A stretch of 64,000 bases of DNA from a virus. The stretch covers positions 112,979-176,978 of the IMG/VR virus record IMGVR_UViG_3300046804_002325. One strand, written 5' to 3'. A program made the translations under genes and the position numbers. Below are positions 18,504 through 26,673 of the stretch, one piece after another (within the stretch, counting starts at the first letter, position 1; every line of letters begins with the position of its first letter). The notes beneath the pieces were generated by a model. That model was not told the origin of the DNA. It was given only the letters and a program-made list of their open reading frames with translations, and made no database searches.

Positions 18504-19154
18504 TTATTTCAATTCACTAATTATACTTGAACCGTATGAGGTTGCAAGCTTTTTAACTAAATTATTTTTCAAGTCTTCCATGGTGCCGTTGTTATCAATT
18601 ACATGGTCAATATGACCACCAACCCATGACCATTCGGATGCATGTACACCAGATTGAGATTGCATAAATGTTTTGGCTTTGTTGTCACCGTTATTGGCTC
18701 TAGATGCAATATCATACCAATGTGGTTTAACACCACGCTGTATTTCAATTAGTATGCCACTCATGTCATGCACAAAATCAATTTCATTTTGAAAACGAAC
18801 ATCCGTGATAACAAAGTTTTGGTCTGGATTATTCAACATATAACGTTTCATTTTGATAACCCAAAAGTCTTTGTGAAACACATCACGACCAACCTCTGTA
18901 CCCATCAACTGTAATGCTAATCTTGGTGTGAATTCTTTACCAAACTCTTTAGACCAGAACTCATCTGGTTGTTCACGCCATTCACGGGACTTTTCTGTAT
19001 CACCTTCTAACAAGTGACGAGGCCAATCAAACATTTCAGCTGCAACATCCTTAACGCCTTTAGCAAAAGACACAGGTGTGAAACCCATGTCTTTTAGAAT
19101 GTCACCTGCGGTGCCTTTACCTGAACCAATGAATCCAAGTAAACCAACAATCAT
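18504..19154 (-). CDS. 1: Deoxynucleoside monophosphate kinase (T4 gene 1 type)
   Basis: A 216-residue P-loop kinase starting MIVGLLGFIGSGKGTAGDIL (Walker A GFIGSGKGT). The start at 19154 forms TAATG with the preceding stop and has GGAG upstream; a longer frame would run far into the glycosyltransferase gene. The LID/substrate segments MFDWPRHLLEGDTEKSREW, LMGTEVGRDVFHKDFWV and FVITDVRFQNEIDFV are those of T4-type dNMP kinase, which phosphorylates dTMP, dGMP and hydroxymethyl-dCMP. It feeds DNA precursors to the adjacent polymerase machinery. Confidence 0.92.
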   Translation of the reverse strand: MIVGLLGFIGSGKGTAGDILKDMGFTPVSFAKGVKDVAAEMFDWPRHLLEGDTEKSREWREQPDEFWSKEFGKEFTPRLALQLMGTEVGRDVFHKDFWVIKMKRYMLNNPDQNFVITDVRFQNEIDFVHDMSGILIEIQRGVKPHWYDIASRANNGDNKAKTFMQSQSGVHASEWSWVGGHIDHVIDNNGTMEDLKNNLVKKLATSYGSSIISELK

Positions 19155-19972
19155 TACATTTCTCCAACGAAGTTGGCTACTGCTGGCATGTCTCCACGGA
19201 AGTGATATGTACCGATGTGGTCTGTACGCATCCAAGGACACAACCAAATTGATCCACCAGTCTTACGCCATAATTGGCAGAACATATAGTCCTCAGACAA
19301 GTAACGGTCTGAACCACCACCTGTTGCTGAATCAGCAGTATCAATGATTGTATCAAAGTATGCATGGATGTAACGAGTGCCGTCAAAGTGTGCTTGACCT
19401 ACATGGTCAGGACGATATCGCAACTGTGGATATGCTGCTGCCATTTTTGGGAACACTTCACGTTTAACCAACATGAAACCTGTACCAATCTCTAGTACCT
19501 CAAGTGGTTCTGTAACAGAGAATTGTGCGGTGCCTTTAACTGGATTAAACACATAGTCACCAGTAACATTGGCCAATTGGTTTGGATCAATTTCTGGATT
19601 GCGTTCAATTGCTTTCTTAACAGCACGCCATTTAATTGCCTTCTTTGGATATGGACCACCAATAACATCTTTATCTAATGCTAGAAGTGCCAATACATCC
19701 TTAGGATCGAAGTGAATGTCTGAGTCAATAAACAATAGGTGTGTGCAGTCTGAACGATCCAAGAATTCATCAACTAGATAGTTTCTTGCACGAGTGATTA
19801 AAGATTCGTTGAAAAGAAATGAGAATTTCACTTGAACACCATATTGCATACACAATGCTTGTAGGTCTAAACAGGCCTTTGCGTATAGACCGTGGTTCAT
19901 ACCACCGTACATAGGTGTCGCAACAAAAATACTTTTCTTTTGTAAATCTTCTTTTTTAATTGAAATTTCCAT
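19154..19972 (-). CDS. GT-A-type glycosyltransferase-like protein
   Basis: A 272-residue protein with the metal-binding DxD of GT-A glycosyltransferases in THLLFIDSDIHFDPKDV (about residue 85), after SLITRARNYLVDEFL and before VIGGPYPKKAIKWRAVK. The C-terminal GTGFMLVKREVFPKM and LSEDYMFCQLWRKTGG (a possible ED catalytic or binding loop) are like GT2-type domains in T4-like cyanophages. Its substrate is unknown; it could glycosylate phage DNA or virion, or a host glycan. It lies between the HTH protein and the dNMP kinase, preceded by a terminator. Confidence 0.85.
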   Translation of the reverse strand: MEISIKKEDLQKKSIFVATPMYGGMNHGLYAKACLDLQALCMQYGVQVKFSFLFNESLITRARNYLVDEFLDRSDCTHLLFIDSDIHFDPKDVLALLALDKDVIGGPYPKKAIKWRAVKKAIERNPEIDPNQLANVTGDYVFNPVKGTAQFSVTEPLEVLEIGTGFMLVKREVFPKMAAAYPQLRYRPDHVGQAHFDGTRYIHAYFDTIIDTADSATGGGSDRYLSEDYMFCQLWRKTGGSIWLCPWMRTDHIGTYHFRGDMPAVANFVGEM

Positions 19973-19987
19973 TTGCTCTCCAAAAAT

Positions 19988-20022
19988 AAAAAAAGGGGAG
20001 AGCCATGGACTGGCTACTCCCC
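19988..20022 (-). terminator. Rho-independent terminator after the HTH gene
   Basis: Minus strand: GGGGAG-T-AGCC paired with GGCT-CTCCCC, loop of 7, followed by seven T. It isolates the HTH gene as a monocistronic unit with the promoter at 20360. Confidence 0.9.
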
Positions 20023-20036
20023 GTAATGCCTATTGA

Positions 20037-20306
20037 TTAGGCAGTTAGGCTGTAGCCAGACTTGAGTGCAGCACGAACCATTGCTTTGGTTGGCTTACCC
20101 AAGCGGTAAGAAGCAACTTTGGAACCATCACCACGAGTTTTGGTGTTAGTATAGATGACATGGCCTTCTTGGCGCAATTCATCAATACGAGCAGACACGT
20201 TGGTGATACCAAATCGTGCTTGCGCTTGAGCGACTGTCAAGGTGTTGTAACCTTCTGTCTTGCTCAAATAGTTCAAAATCTTTTGTTTAGCGGATACTTT
20301 AGTCAT
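20037..20306 (-). CDS. Winged-helix/HTH DNA-binding protein
   Basis: An 89-residue protein from the ATG at 20306 (MTKVSAKQKILNYLSKTEGYN), which has GGAG upstream; the longer frame has no ribosome site. The helices ILNYLS, LTVAQAQARFGI and NVSARIDELRQEGHVIYTN form a helix-turn-helix followed by a wing (SKVASYRLGKP), typical of small winged-helix regulators. It has its own promoter and terminator, so it is expressed separately, probably early. Its target is not visible. Confidence 0.85.
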   Translation of the reverse strand: MTKVSAKQKILNYLSKTEGYNTLTVAQAQARFGITNVSARIDELRQEGHVIYTNTKTRGDGSKVASYRLGKPTKAMVRAALKSGYSLTA

Positions 20307-20359
20307 ATCAATCTCCAATAACGAGTTAAAAATAAAATCTTGCATTTGCAAGTATCACT

Positions 20360-20388
20360 ATTATACTATTATATAGTATGCTTGTCAA
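20360..20388 (-). promoter_or_regulatory. Strong sigma-70-type promoter of the HTH gene
   Basis: TTGACA, 17 bases, TATAAT on the minus strand, within the spacer after the DruA-like gene. A second TATAAT lies inside the spacer. Confidence 0.85.
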
Positions 20389-20393
20389 GCGTC

Positions 20394-21665
20394 CTACCTA
20401 CCAACTTGTGGTAAATATTTCGCCTTGGTTTCTTCCCATGTTAGGTAGATGAGGTCATCATAGAACAAGGACTCATACGACACATTGTTCTTCTTCTTCA
20501 ACATGGAAATACGGCCTTTGGCATATTTGGTTTTCCAAATTTCCGTCAAGGCCTCAACACTGGTATCAAAGGATTTTACCAGTTTATCTTCCGTAATTTC
20601 TTTACGGAGGAATTCGGGTGTATTGTCATATAGTGGTGAGAAATAAATGCCACGCTGGTGGGCACATTTAACCAATTCTTTTGGTACTTTCAACTTACTA
20701 TATGCAAAATGTAATGTGCGATTTTTATGGTCACGCTTGTATGGTAGACCATTTGGTTTCTTGGCTTCCCACCATTCAAAGTAATGACGAGTGTGATTCT
20801 CTTTTACCCAATCGTATATTTTGTTGAGTATATCACGGTTAGGGTCAAAAGCCACTGAGCCGCTACTGAATCCCATTTTAGTCCAGTGCTCGAGTCCATC
20901 ATACTGAGATAACCCATTGGACTTTGTATTGCCATATAAAGAAGTAGTTGTAACGCCAACAAGAATGTTATCATATTGTCTTTTCCAATCTTCCTGAACT
21001 GTGTCAGATAAACATAACAACGCCAACAACTTACCACCCATATAATTAAAACCGAGTGGTTGTAGTGGCACAATCGTAGAACCAATTGCAGTATGATTAA
21101 TCATATTGCCTGTTGTTTTAATGTCTTTAGGCCAACCAATGAACTTATCCCTTGGTGTCAAATCCAAAAAGTCTGAACTGATACAGATAACGCCAAGATA
21201 TTTACCAGTAACCTCATCAATCACGGTGTAGAACAGGTTGCGTCCAATATTGGAGTTGTTCTTCATTGTAGATGAGAATGTACGCAAGGTGTTCCATTTG
21301 TCTGCCAACGGACCATTAGACAAAATCATCTTAGGTTTTAAATTGGCATAATCATCTGGTGATTGTGGCATCCAAATATTATCTTTAATATCTGTAATTA
21401 CTTTTTCGGTTGATGTATCAATCAACTGTGTTTCATTACCATACAATGTAGTAATATCTCTTGTAGGAAACTTTTCGTGTACCTCGCACCATTTCTGGTA
21501 CAAGGTATACTCACGAACATCCATTTGAGATTTAATTGTTAAGTCATCAATAATTTCTTGGCGTAGTCGGTCTGTATCAATGTGTGTGAAGCGCTCTGGT
21601 TCATTTTTAATTTGCCAGAGTCTCCATTGTTCATCAATATCAGGTATTTGTTTTTTGGTCGCCAT
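20394..21665 (-). CDS. DUF4338/DruA-like protein
   Basis: A 423-residue protein whose middle (about residues 115-285) follows the DUF4338 pattern: TVIDEVTGKYLGVICISSDF, RDKFIGWPKD, PLQPLGFNYMGGKLLALL, a TVQEDWKRQY segment and LVGVTTTSLYG, then GLEHWTKMGFSSGS. DUF4338 contains DruA, a component of the Druantia anti-phage systems; the family's molecular function is not settled. The N-terminal third looks helical and basic and the C-terminus is rich in Lys/Tyr (KGRISMLKKKNNV). Neighbours are peptide deformylase upstream (26-base overlap) and the HTH gene downstream. It stands without other Druantia genes, so it is more likely a phage protein with the fold than a defence system. Confidence 0.6.
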   Translation of the reverse strand: MATKKQIPDIDEQWRLWQIKNEPERFTHIDTDRLRQEIIDDLTIKSQMDVREYTLYQKWCEVHEKFPTRDITTLYGNETQLIDTSTEKVITDIKDNIWMPQSPDDYANLKPKMILSNGPLADKWNTLRTFSSTMKNNSNIGRNLFYTVIDEVTGKYLGVICISSDFLDLTPRDKFIGWPKDIKTTGNMINHTAIGSTIVPLQPLGFNYMGGKLLALLCLSDTVQEDWKRQYDNILVGVTTTSLYGNTKSNGLSQYDGLEHWTKMGFSSGSVAFDPNRDILNKIYDWVKENHTRHYFEWWEAKKPNGLPYKRDHKNRTLHFAYSKLKVPKELVKCAHQRGIYFSPLYDNTPEFLRKEITEDKLVKSFDTSVEALTEIWKTKYAKGRISMLKKKNNVSYESLFYDDLIYLTWEETKAKYLPQVGR

Positions 21666-22365
21666 TCTGTGTAAATTTTTTAATCAATTGCTGTGCAGCA
21701 TTTAAGGGTTTAGATTCATCCACAGGCACATTTCTTGGTTTGTTTAACGCAACATAACGCTTGAGTTGTCTAGAAAACTTTTCTCTTTTCTTTTCAACCT
21801 TCTTCAAACCTTGTTTTAGTGCCAACGGTTTTACACGATTAGTATACACTATTCCGTTCATGTGGTCAAGCTCGTGGAGGAAACAACGAGCGGTTAAACC
21901 GGTAAACTTCTTGGTTTTTTTCTCCCCTGTGAAGTCCTGGTATTCCACTTCAATGCTTTGTGGTCTGGTAATGTAGAGTGACAACATTGGGAAAGACAAA
22001 CAGGCTTCTGGCATGTGGATAGTTTCTTCACTAACGGCAAGTACCTTTGGATTGAAATATGCCACATACTCATCACCGGTACCCATAACGAATACACGAT
22101 ATTCAAAACCACATTGGTTGGCTGATAGACCATAACCATTGTATTTTTTGCATGTTTCTACCAATGAAGATGCAAAGTCGGCAGGATTAATAGGTGCATT
22201 TTCAAAGTCAAACTCTGGCAGGACTTTTGAAACTGCTTCATGTGAATAGTGAACCAAATCGAATGTTTCAATTTCTGGTTCCTTTTTAACATCTGTTTCC
22301 TTTTTTGTATCGTATAAAACGATTTTGTCATCATCAATATCAGTTACTTCATTTTGTGTATTCAT
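21640..22365 (-). CDS. def: Peptide deformylase
   Basis: A 241-residue metallohydrolase that removes the formyl group from new proteins. Motif 1 is YGLSANQCGFEYRVFV (GxGxAAxQ type), motif 2 PEACLSFPMLS (EGCLS type with A for G), motif 3 FLHELDHMNGIVY (HExxH, with HELDH). The rest of the core is in order but it has an N-terminal extension of about 55 residues and a basic C-terminal tail of about 40. Phage-encoded deformylases are common in marine phages. It overlaps the DruA-like gene and the endonuclease gene. Confidence 0.94.
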   Translation of the reverse strand: MNTQNEVTDIDDDKIVLYDTKKETDVKKEPEIETFDLVHYSHEAVSKVLPEFDFENAPINPADFASSLVETCKKYNGYGLSANQCGFEYRVFVMGTGDEYVAYFNPKVLAVSEETIHMPEACLSFPMLSLYITRPQSIEVEYQDFTGEKKTKKFTGLTARCFLHELDHMNGIVYTNRVKPLALKQGLKKVEKKREKFSRQLKRYVALNKPRNVPVDESKPLNAAQQLIKKFTQNGDQKTNT

Positions 22366-22819
22366 TTTGTGTATCCTTTAAGTAGTCATCAAAAGCATTA
22401 CGATTTTTTTCATATATTCCTAAACCATTGTTGCATGTTACACACAACAAACCACGATATTTTCCCGTCACATGGTCATGGTCCACATGTGGCACTTTCA
22501 TCTCCTTATTACAGATTTTACACTTACCTTGTTGTTTTGTCAACTCAGTTAGATATCTGTCATAGGACATATCAATAATACCACGAGATTTCCATTGTTT
22601 TTCTGATATTACCGAACGATTTTCTTTTCGGTATTTCACATAAGTTGATTGGTATTTCTCGTAGTTTTCTTTATATAAATCTGGATTTTGTTCCAATTTA
22701 TTTTGCCTATACGACTTAGCCTGTTCCTTTAATTCACCTTTACGCATTTCTTTATAAAGTTTCATGTAATTTGGATCCGACCTTTCGGGTAAGTCTGCGT
22801 ATTTTTTCTTTCTAGCCAT
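22349..22819 (-). CDS. HNH endonuclease, endonuclease VII-like
   Basis: A 156-residue protein with an endonuclease VII-type zinc/HNH core at the C-terminus: CKICNKEMKVPHVDHDHVTGKY (about residues 104-125) and LLCVTCNNGLGIY. The two CxxC pairs bind zinc and the DHDH pair is the catalytic His. The N-terminal half is Lys/Tyr/Glu-rich with many MKLYKEMRKGE-like helices. T4 endonuclease VII (gp49) resolves Holliday junctions; this one is shorter and could be a resolvase or a free-standing homing type nuclease. Confidence 0.8.
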   Translation of the reverse strand: MARKKKYADLPERSDPNYMKLYKEMRKGELKEQAKSYRQNKLEQNPDLYKENYEKYQSTYVKYRKENRSVISEKQWKSRGIIDMSYDRYLTELTKQQGKCKICNKEMKVPHVDHDHVTGKYRGLLCVTCNNGLGIYEKNRNAFDDYLKDTQNEYTK

Positions 22820-22846
22820 TAATATTTCAAATAAGTTATTTTTATT

Positions 22847-22854
22847 TATTTATA
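22847..22854 (-). promoter_or_regulatory. T4-type late promoter
   Basis: Exact TATAAATA (minus strand) 28 bases upstream of the endonuclease VII-like gene, in the gap after gp46. Resolvases are needed late, at packaging, which fits. Confidence 0.65.
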
Positions 22855-22871
22855 AAAAAACAAACTGTAAC

Positions 22872-24590
22872 TTATTTTGCGATACGACTAAAATTACCTT
22901 TCTTTTCAAATTTAATTACGGATCTAAATTTATCGAACAGTTGGTCGCCTTTGTGGGATATTACAAACACGTTTGTATCTGTCCCCATTTCATTAATCAA
23001 TTTTAAAAATTCCTCAGTACCTACTGTATCTAGTGAAGAATCAAACACTTCGTCCAAAATTAATAGATTGGTGTTGGTACTATTCTTCAACTTGGCAATC
23101 TGTCTCCATGTAAACAATAATGCCAGGTCGATACGCATCTTCTCACCTTCAGAGAAATTGGCATAAGAGAATTCATCACGGTGCCTACTCTTAATTGTTT
23201 CTTCAAAGTTTTCGTTTATGTTAAAGTTAACAAAGAAGTCCATTGCTGATAAATATTTGTTTATCAATTTATTCATAATTGGTAGATACTGTTTAATAAT
23301 TCTGGACTTAATACCACCATCTTTCAATAATGTACCGGCATATTCCAAATACTGTTTGTCTACTAATAATGTTTGATATCCTTGTTCGCTTTGTTCTAGT
23401 TCTTTTCGCAGCGATGTTAGTCGCTCATTATCTTGCTCGCTGGTTTCCACTTTAGTGGAAAGTTCCTTTATTTCCTCATTCAACTTCGTAATATAATTGT
23501 TGATTGCAGAGATTGTGGCATTATTCTTTGTAATCTCACTTTGGTGGTCAGTAATATGTTCCAATAATTTGGTTAACTTATCAATCTCATCGTTGACCTT
23601 TGTGAGCTCTGCCTCAACTTCTTCAAGATTCTTTTTCTGTGTGATAATTTTATCATTCTTTTCTTGTACTTGAGTTGATTTCCAATCTTCTGTAATGGCC
23701 TGTTTACAGGTAGGACAGTCATGGTTTGTTTCATAGAATTCAATATCTTTCTCATGTCGTTTGATATTGGTCTGAATCTTGCCTTGAACTTGAAATAAAC
23801 CTTTAGACTTCTTATCTAATTTACTTTTATTATCACCAACTTTGCTTTGTAAAACGGCAATATGTTTGTTAATAAGACCATTGTCTTTGTTTAATTTGAT
23901 TGCCTGTATCTGAGAGGTGGCAATCTGTTCAACCTTCTTGGCAATCTCGGCATCGTTATGCTTCTTGTGTTCTTCAATAGACTCCAATTGCATTTTGATT
24001 TTTTCTTCAAGCAAAGTTATATCATATTTGACCTTGGTCAAACTATCTTTATTGCTTGAGAGTTTTTCTTTGACGCCACTATGCATAGTGGAAAAGATTT
24101 GAATGTCCAACAAGTCCTCAATGATTGCTCTGCGGTCAGCTGCCGATAGTTGCATAAAAGGAATGAAGGACGCCGAACCAAGGATGACAACCTGCGTGAA
24201 GGACTTGTAATTTAGTTTGAGGATATTTTCCTCTAGTACCTTTTGGTAGTCTTTAGCAGCTGCATCCTGGTTCAGCAGAACATTATTGCAGTAGATTTCA
24301 AACTTGTTTGGTTTGATACCACGAACAATCTTATATTTCTTAGTACCGATTTCAAACTCCACCTCAACCAAACAATCTTTTTGATTGATAGAGTTTACCA
24401 GTTGTGGTTTATTTATCTTACGAAACGGTTTACCAAACAAGGCAAAACACAAGGCATCCAATACTGTGGACTTGCCAGCACCATTCTGACCAATAATTAA
24501 TGTATTAGTAGACTTGGTAAAATTAATTTCGGTGAAATGTGCTCCGGTGGAGATAAAGTTTTTCCACCTTACTTTTTGAAATAAAATCAT
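22872..24590 (-). CDS. 46: Recombination endonuclease subunit gp46 (Rad50-like)
   Basis: A 572-residue SMC-like ATPase (T4 gp46 560). Walker A is IIGQNGAGKSTVLDALC (about residue 33); long coiled-coil arms flank the zinc hook CPTC (about residue 292, TNHDCPTCKQAI); the signature FSEGEKMRIDLALLF and Walker B NLLILDEVFDSSLD are near the C-terminus. With gp47 it resects DNA ends for recombination-dependent replication. It overlaps gp47 by 4 bases. Confidence 0.97.
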   Translation of the reverse strand: MILFQKVRWKNFISTGAHFTEINFTKSTNTLIIGQNGAGKSTVLDALCFALFGKPFRKINKPQLVNSINQKDCLVEVEFEIGTKKYKIVRGIKPNKFEIYCNNVLLNQDAAAKDYQKVLEENILKLNYKSFTQVVILGSASFIPFMQLSAADRRAIIEDLLDIQIFSTMHSGVKEKLSSNKDSLTKVKYDITLLEEKIKMQLESIEEHKKHNDAEIAKKVEQIATSQIQAIKLNKDNGLINKHIAVLQSKVGDNKSKLDKKSKGLFQVQGKIQTNIKRHEKDIEFYETNHDCPTCKQAITEDWKSTQVQEKNDKIITQKKNLEEVEAELTKVNDEIDKLTKLLEHITDHQSEITKNNATISAINNYITKLNEEIKELSTKVETSEQDNERLTSLRKELEQSEQGYQTLLVDKQYLEYAGTLLKDGGIKSRIIKQYLPIMNKLINKYLSAMDFFVNFNINENFEETIKSRHRDEFSYANFSEGEKMRIDLALLFTWRQIAKLKNSTNTNLLILDEVFDSSLDTVGTEEFLKLINEMGTDTNVFVISHKGDQLFDKFRSVIKFEKKGNFSRIAK

Positions 24591-25651
24591 GTTTCAGTAT
24601 TCAATGCCTCTACGTAGAGTTCTCTCAATAATGTTTTCAACTTAGTATTATCTATGTTTTCTTCTGTGATACCATCAACATATTTGTTTAGAATTGTGAT
24701 GGTATCTTCAGCCTGGTCAACATCTTCATCTGTAATGTCAGCTAGTTCTGTAAAATCTTCAGCGATTGTAATGTCCGCTGGGTTTACATTATACAGGTTA
24801 TTCATAAACTTGTCAAATAGGTATGGATTGGTTTTATTCAATACAACCACTTTGACGTAGGTATTGGCATACGGTTTCAAATCTTTACTATCAATCTCTT
24901 TGATTGTTTCCGCCTTGTCATCATAGATGATGCGGTGAAACATTACGTTGGGATTTTGTACAAAGGTAAGGTCCCCGTTATCCAAATCAAATAAATGGAA
25001 ACCACGAGGGTCGTTATAATCTTGCCACGTAAGTTCATATGGGTTACCAAGGTAGTGTATACCATCAATACTAGACTTGTGATGATAATGACCACTAAAT
25101 GTAGCGGCAAATTTACGAAATATTGCACGGTCTAATCCTTCTTGTGATTGCATACCACGATGCATGGCGAAGCCAGATATTTCTAGGTGTCCCATACAAA
25201 TCGTAGCATCCGTGTCTTTGATTGTTGCCATACTATCTTCATAGTTATCGGCACAAATCCAAGGTAACATACAAATTTTATGATAACCAATTTGGAGGGT
25301 TGTTGGGTGTGATATTACATTAATGTTTGTATATTCATCCAACAACAGCTTAATTGAGTTTACTTCGTTCGTATTCTTAAAATAGGTATCGTGGTTACCA
25401 GCCAACATGTGTACATCAATATTCATACTCCAAAGTTTGTTAAAGAACATCTCTTTAGCACGCTTCAGTGTATAAAAATTAACATACTTTCTACGGTCGA
25501 ATGTGTCTCCAAGAATTAGTACACAACATATCTTTTCTTCCACCAATTTAGGAAAGAAAGTTTCATTGTAGAACTTCTCGTAGTAATCTAGGAACTGTGG
25601 TGAATCATTGCGAGCACCAAAGTGTTGGTCAGTTATAATTGCTATTTTCAT
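24587..25651 (-). CDS. 47: Recombination endonuclease subunit gp47 (Mre11-like)
   Basis: A 354-residue metallophosphoesterase (T4 gp47 339). Metal-binding motifs in order: ITDQHFGARND (DxH, residue 7), LILGDTFDRRKYVN (GDxxD), MLAGNHDTYFK (GNHD), ICMGHLEISG (GH) and FSGHYHHKS (GHxH). It partners gp46 in end resection. The C-terminal 100 residues are acidic and cap the complex. Confidence 0.97.
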   Translation of the reverse strand: MKIAIITDQHFGARNDSPQFLDYYEKFYNETFFPKLVEEKICCVLILGDTFDRRKYVNFYTLKRAKEMFFNKLWSMNIDVHMLAGNHDTYFKNTNEVNSIKLLLDEYTNINVISHPTTLQIGYHKICMLPWICADNYEDSMATIKDTDATICMGHLEISGFAMHRGMQSQEGLDRAIFRKFAATFSGHYHHKSSIDGIHYLGNPYELTWQDYNDPRGFHLFDLDNGDLTFVQNPNVMFHRIIYDDKAETIKEIDSKDLKPYANTYVKVVVLNKTNPYLFDKFMNNLYNVNPADITIAEDFTELADITDEDVDQAEDTITILNKYVDGITEENIDNTKLKTLLRELYVEALNTET

Positions 25652-25666
25652 AAAACTATTATAACA

Positions 25667-26218
25667 TTATTCCATGAACTTTTCAATACCTTCAGGCTTC
25701 TTTGCCGATTTGGCGTCTTTCTTTGCCTGTCTGGCATCTTCATAGTTCTCAATAAACTCTGCAATGTTATCATACAATGCGAATTGATTTGTTGTACCAT
25801 CTTCACCTTCCAACATTTCAAACTCATCCAAAATACCAATTTGTTCTGTTGATTTGTATTTGATATAAAGTTGTTTCTTTTCTTTCTGTATGCGTCTAAG
25901 AAATGCGTAGTAGATAATCTGTGTGAAGTATGCAAATGGGTTCTTTGATTTGGTAGGATCAAAGTTGTTGAAGTACATTAAACAGTTCTCAATACCATCC
26001 GAAATCATTTCATCACGGTAAGTATAGTTAATAAAATTTGGCTTGTGTGATAGACCTTCGGCAATTTTCATCCAACATTCGCCGATGTAGTTCGGTATCT
26101 TGGGTTCTGGTTTGCCGTTCTTCTTTGCTTCCTCACAGGCAGACTTGTAATCTACCAGAGCTTTGAGAAAGTCTGCATTATTAACATATTCTTTAGGTTT
26201 TTTAGTCGGTTGGTTCAT
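25667..26218 (-). CDS. 55: Late sigma factor gp55
   Basis: A 183-residue sigma-70-like factor (T4 gp55 185) for late genes; it recognises TATAAATA and contacts gp45. The region-2-like segment GIENCLMYFNNFDPTKSKNPFAYFTQIIYYAFLRRIQKEKKQLYIK is present in the middle, and the C-terminal basic tail (KKDAKSAKKPEG) is where the clamp contact would be. Its presence explains the TATAAATA promoters elsewhere in the window. Confidence 0.95.
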   Translation of the reverse strand: MNQPTKKPKEYVNNADFLKALVDYKSACEEAKKNGKPEPKIPNYIGECWMKIAEGLSHKPNFINYTYRDEMISDGIENCLMYFNNFDPTKSKNPFAYFTQIIYYAFLRRIQKEKKQLYIKYKSTEQIGILDEFEMLEGEDGTTNQFALYDNIAEFIENYEDARQAKKDAKSAKKPEGIEKFME

Positions 26219-26247
26219 AATTTATTCAAGTTTACCATAAAAAGTTG

Positions 26248-26276
26248 TTGACAAAGGGCTTGACATGTGATACAGT
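26248..26276 (+). promoter_or_regulatory. Possible plus-strand promoter antisense to downstream genes
   Basis: TTGACA, 17 bases, TACAGT on the plus strand, in the 83-base gap between gp55 and the LSm-like gene. Transcripts would run antisense to the minus-strand genes. The gap also has GGGCT/AGCCC as an inverted repeat. Confidence 0.35.
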
Positions 26277-26301
26277 CCACGGTGTAGCCCGGTTGATGAT
26301 G

Positions 26302-26673
26302 TTAATGGAATTTAATTCCTTTATTATCTTCTAGTTCAGCTAAGGCTTCTAACATATCTTGGATATCTTCCTTATCTTTAGATTCTTTCAAAGCTTTATT
26401 CATTTGCTTTACCGTATTGACATAATATTCTTCAAAATCTTCATTTGGTTCCATAGTGCAAAGTATCTCGGAGTTTTTAATAACCACAGATTTATCTTTC
26501 ATAATGGCCAATGGCAACCAATGTTGCATTACAAGGTTTTGATTACGCAATTCAAACATCATTGGATTGGTAAGTTCCACTTCACCATTGGGTTGGTCAC
26601 CCATATCATGTTTATAGAAAACATTACTGATTACATCCAAACCGTCTTTGAATCTTACAATTTTAACTGTCAT
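26302..26673 (-). CDS. Small phage protein, LSm-like (hypothetical)
   Basis: A 123-residue acidic protein, MTVKIVRFKDGLDVISNVFY then NGEVELTNPMMFELRNQNLV, WLPLAIMKDKSVVI and an acidic helical C-terminus (EDIQDMLEALAELEDNKG). The strand-turn-strand start resembles the small LSm-type protein at 5365-5670 and both have an EEY helix after the barrel. It lies between UvsW (4-base overlap) and gp55. The function is unknown. Confidence 0.65.
   Translation of the reverse strand: MTVKIVRFKDGLDVISNVFYKHDMGDQPNGEVELTNPMMFELRNQNLVMQHWLPLAIMKDKSVVIKNSEILCTMEPNEDFEEYYVNTVKQMNKALKESKDKEDIQDMLEALAELEDNKGIKFH

Noticed and set aside
18504-19247. Longer N-terminus for the dNMP kinase (start at 19247)
   Set aside because: The extension lies wholly inside the glycosyltransferase gene; the ATG at 19154 overlaps its stop and directly begins the P-loop strand.
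20394-22365. A complete Druantia defence island
   Set aside because: Only the DruA-like gene is present; no large helicase DruE or other Druantia genes lie nearby.
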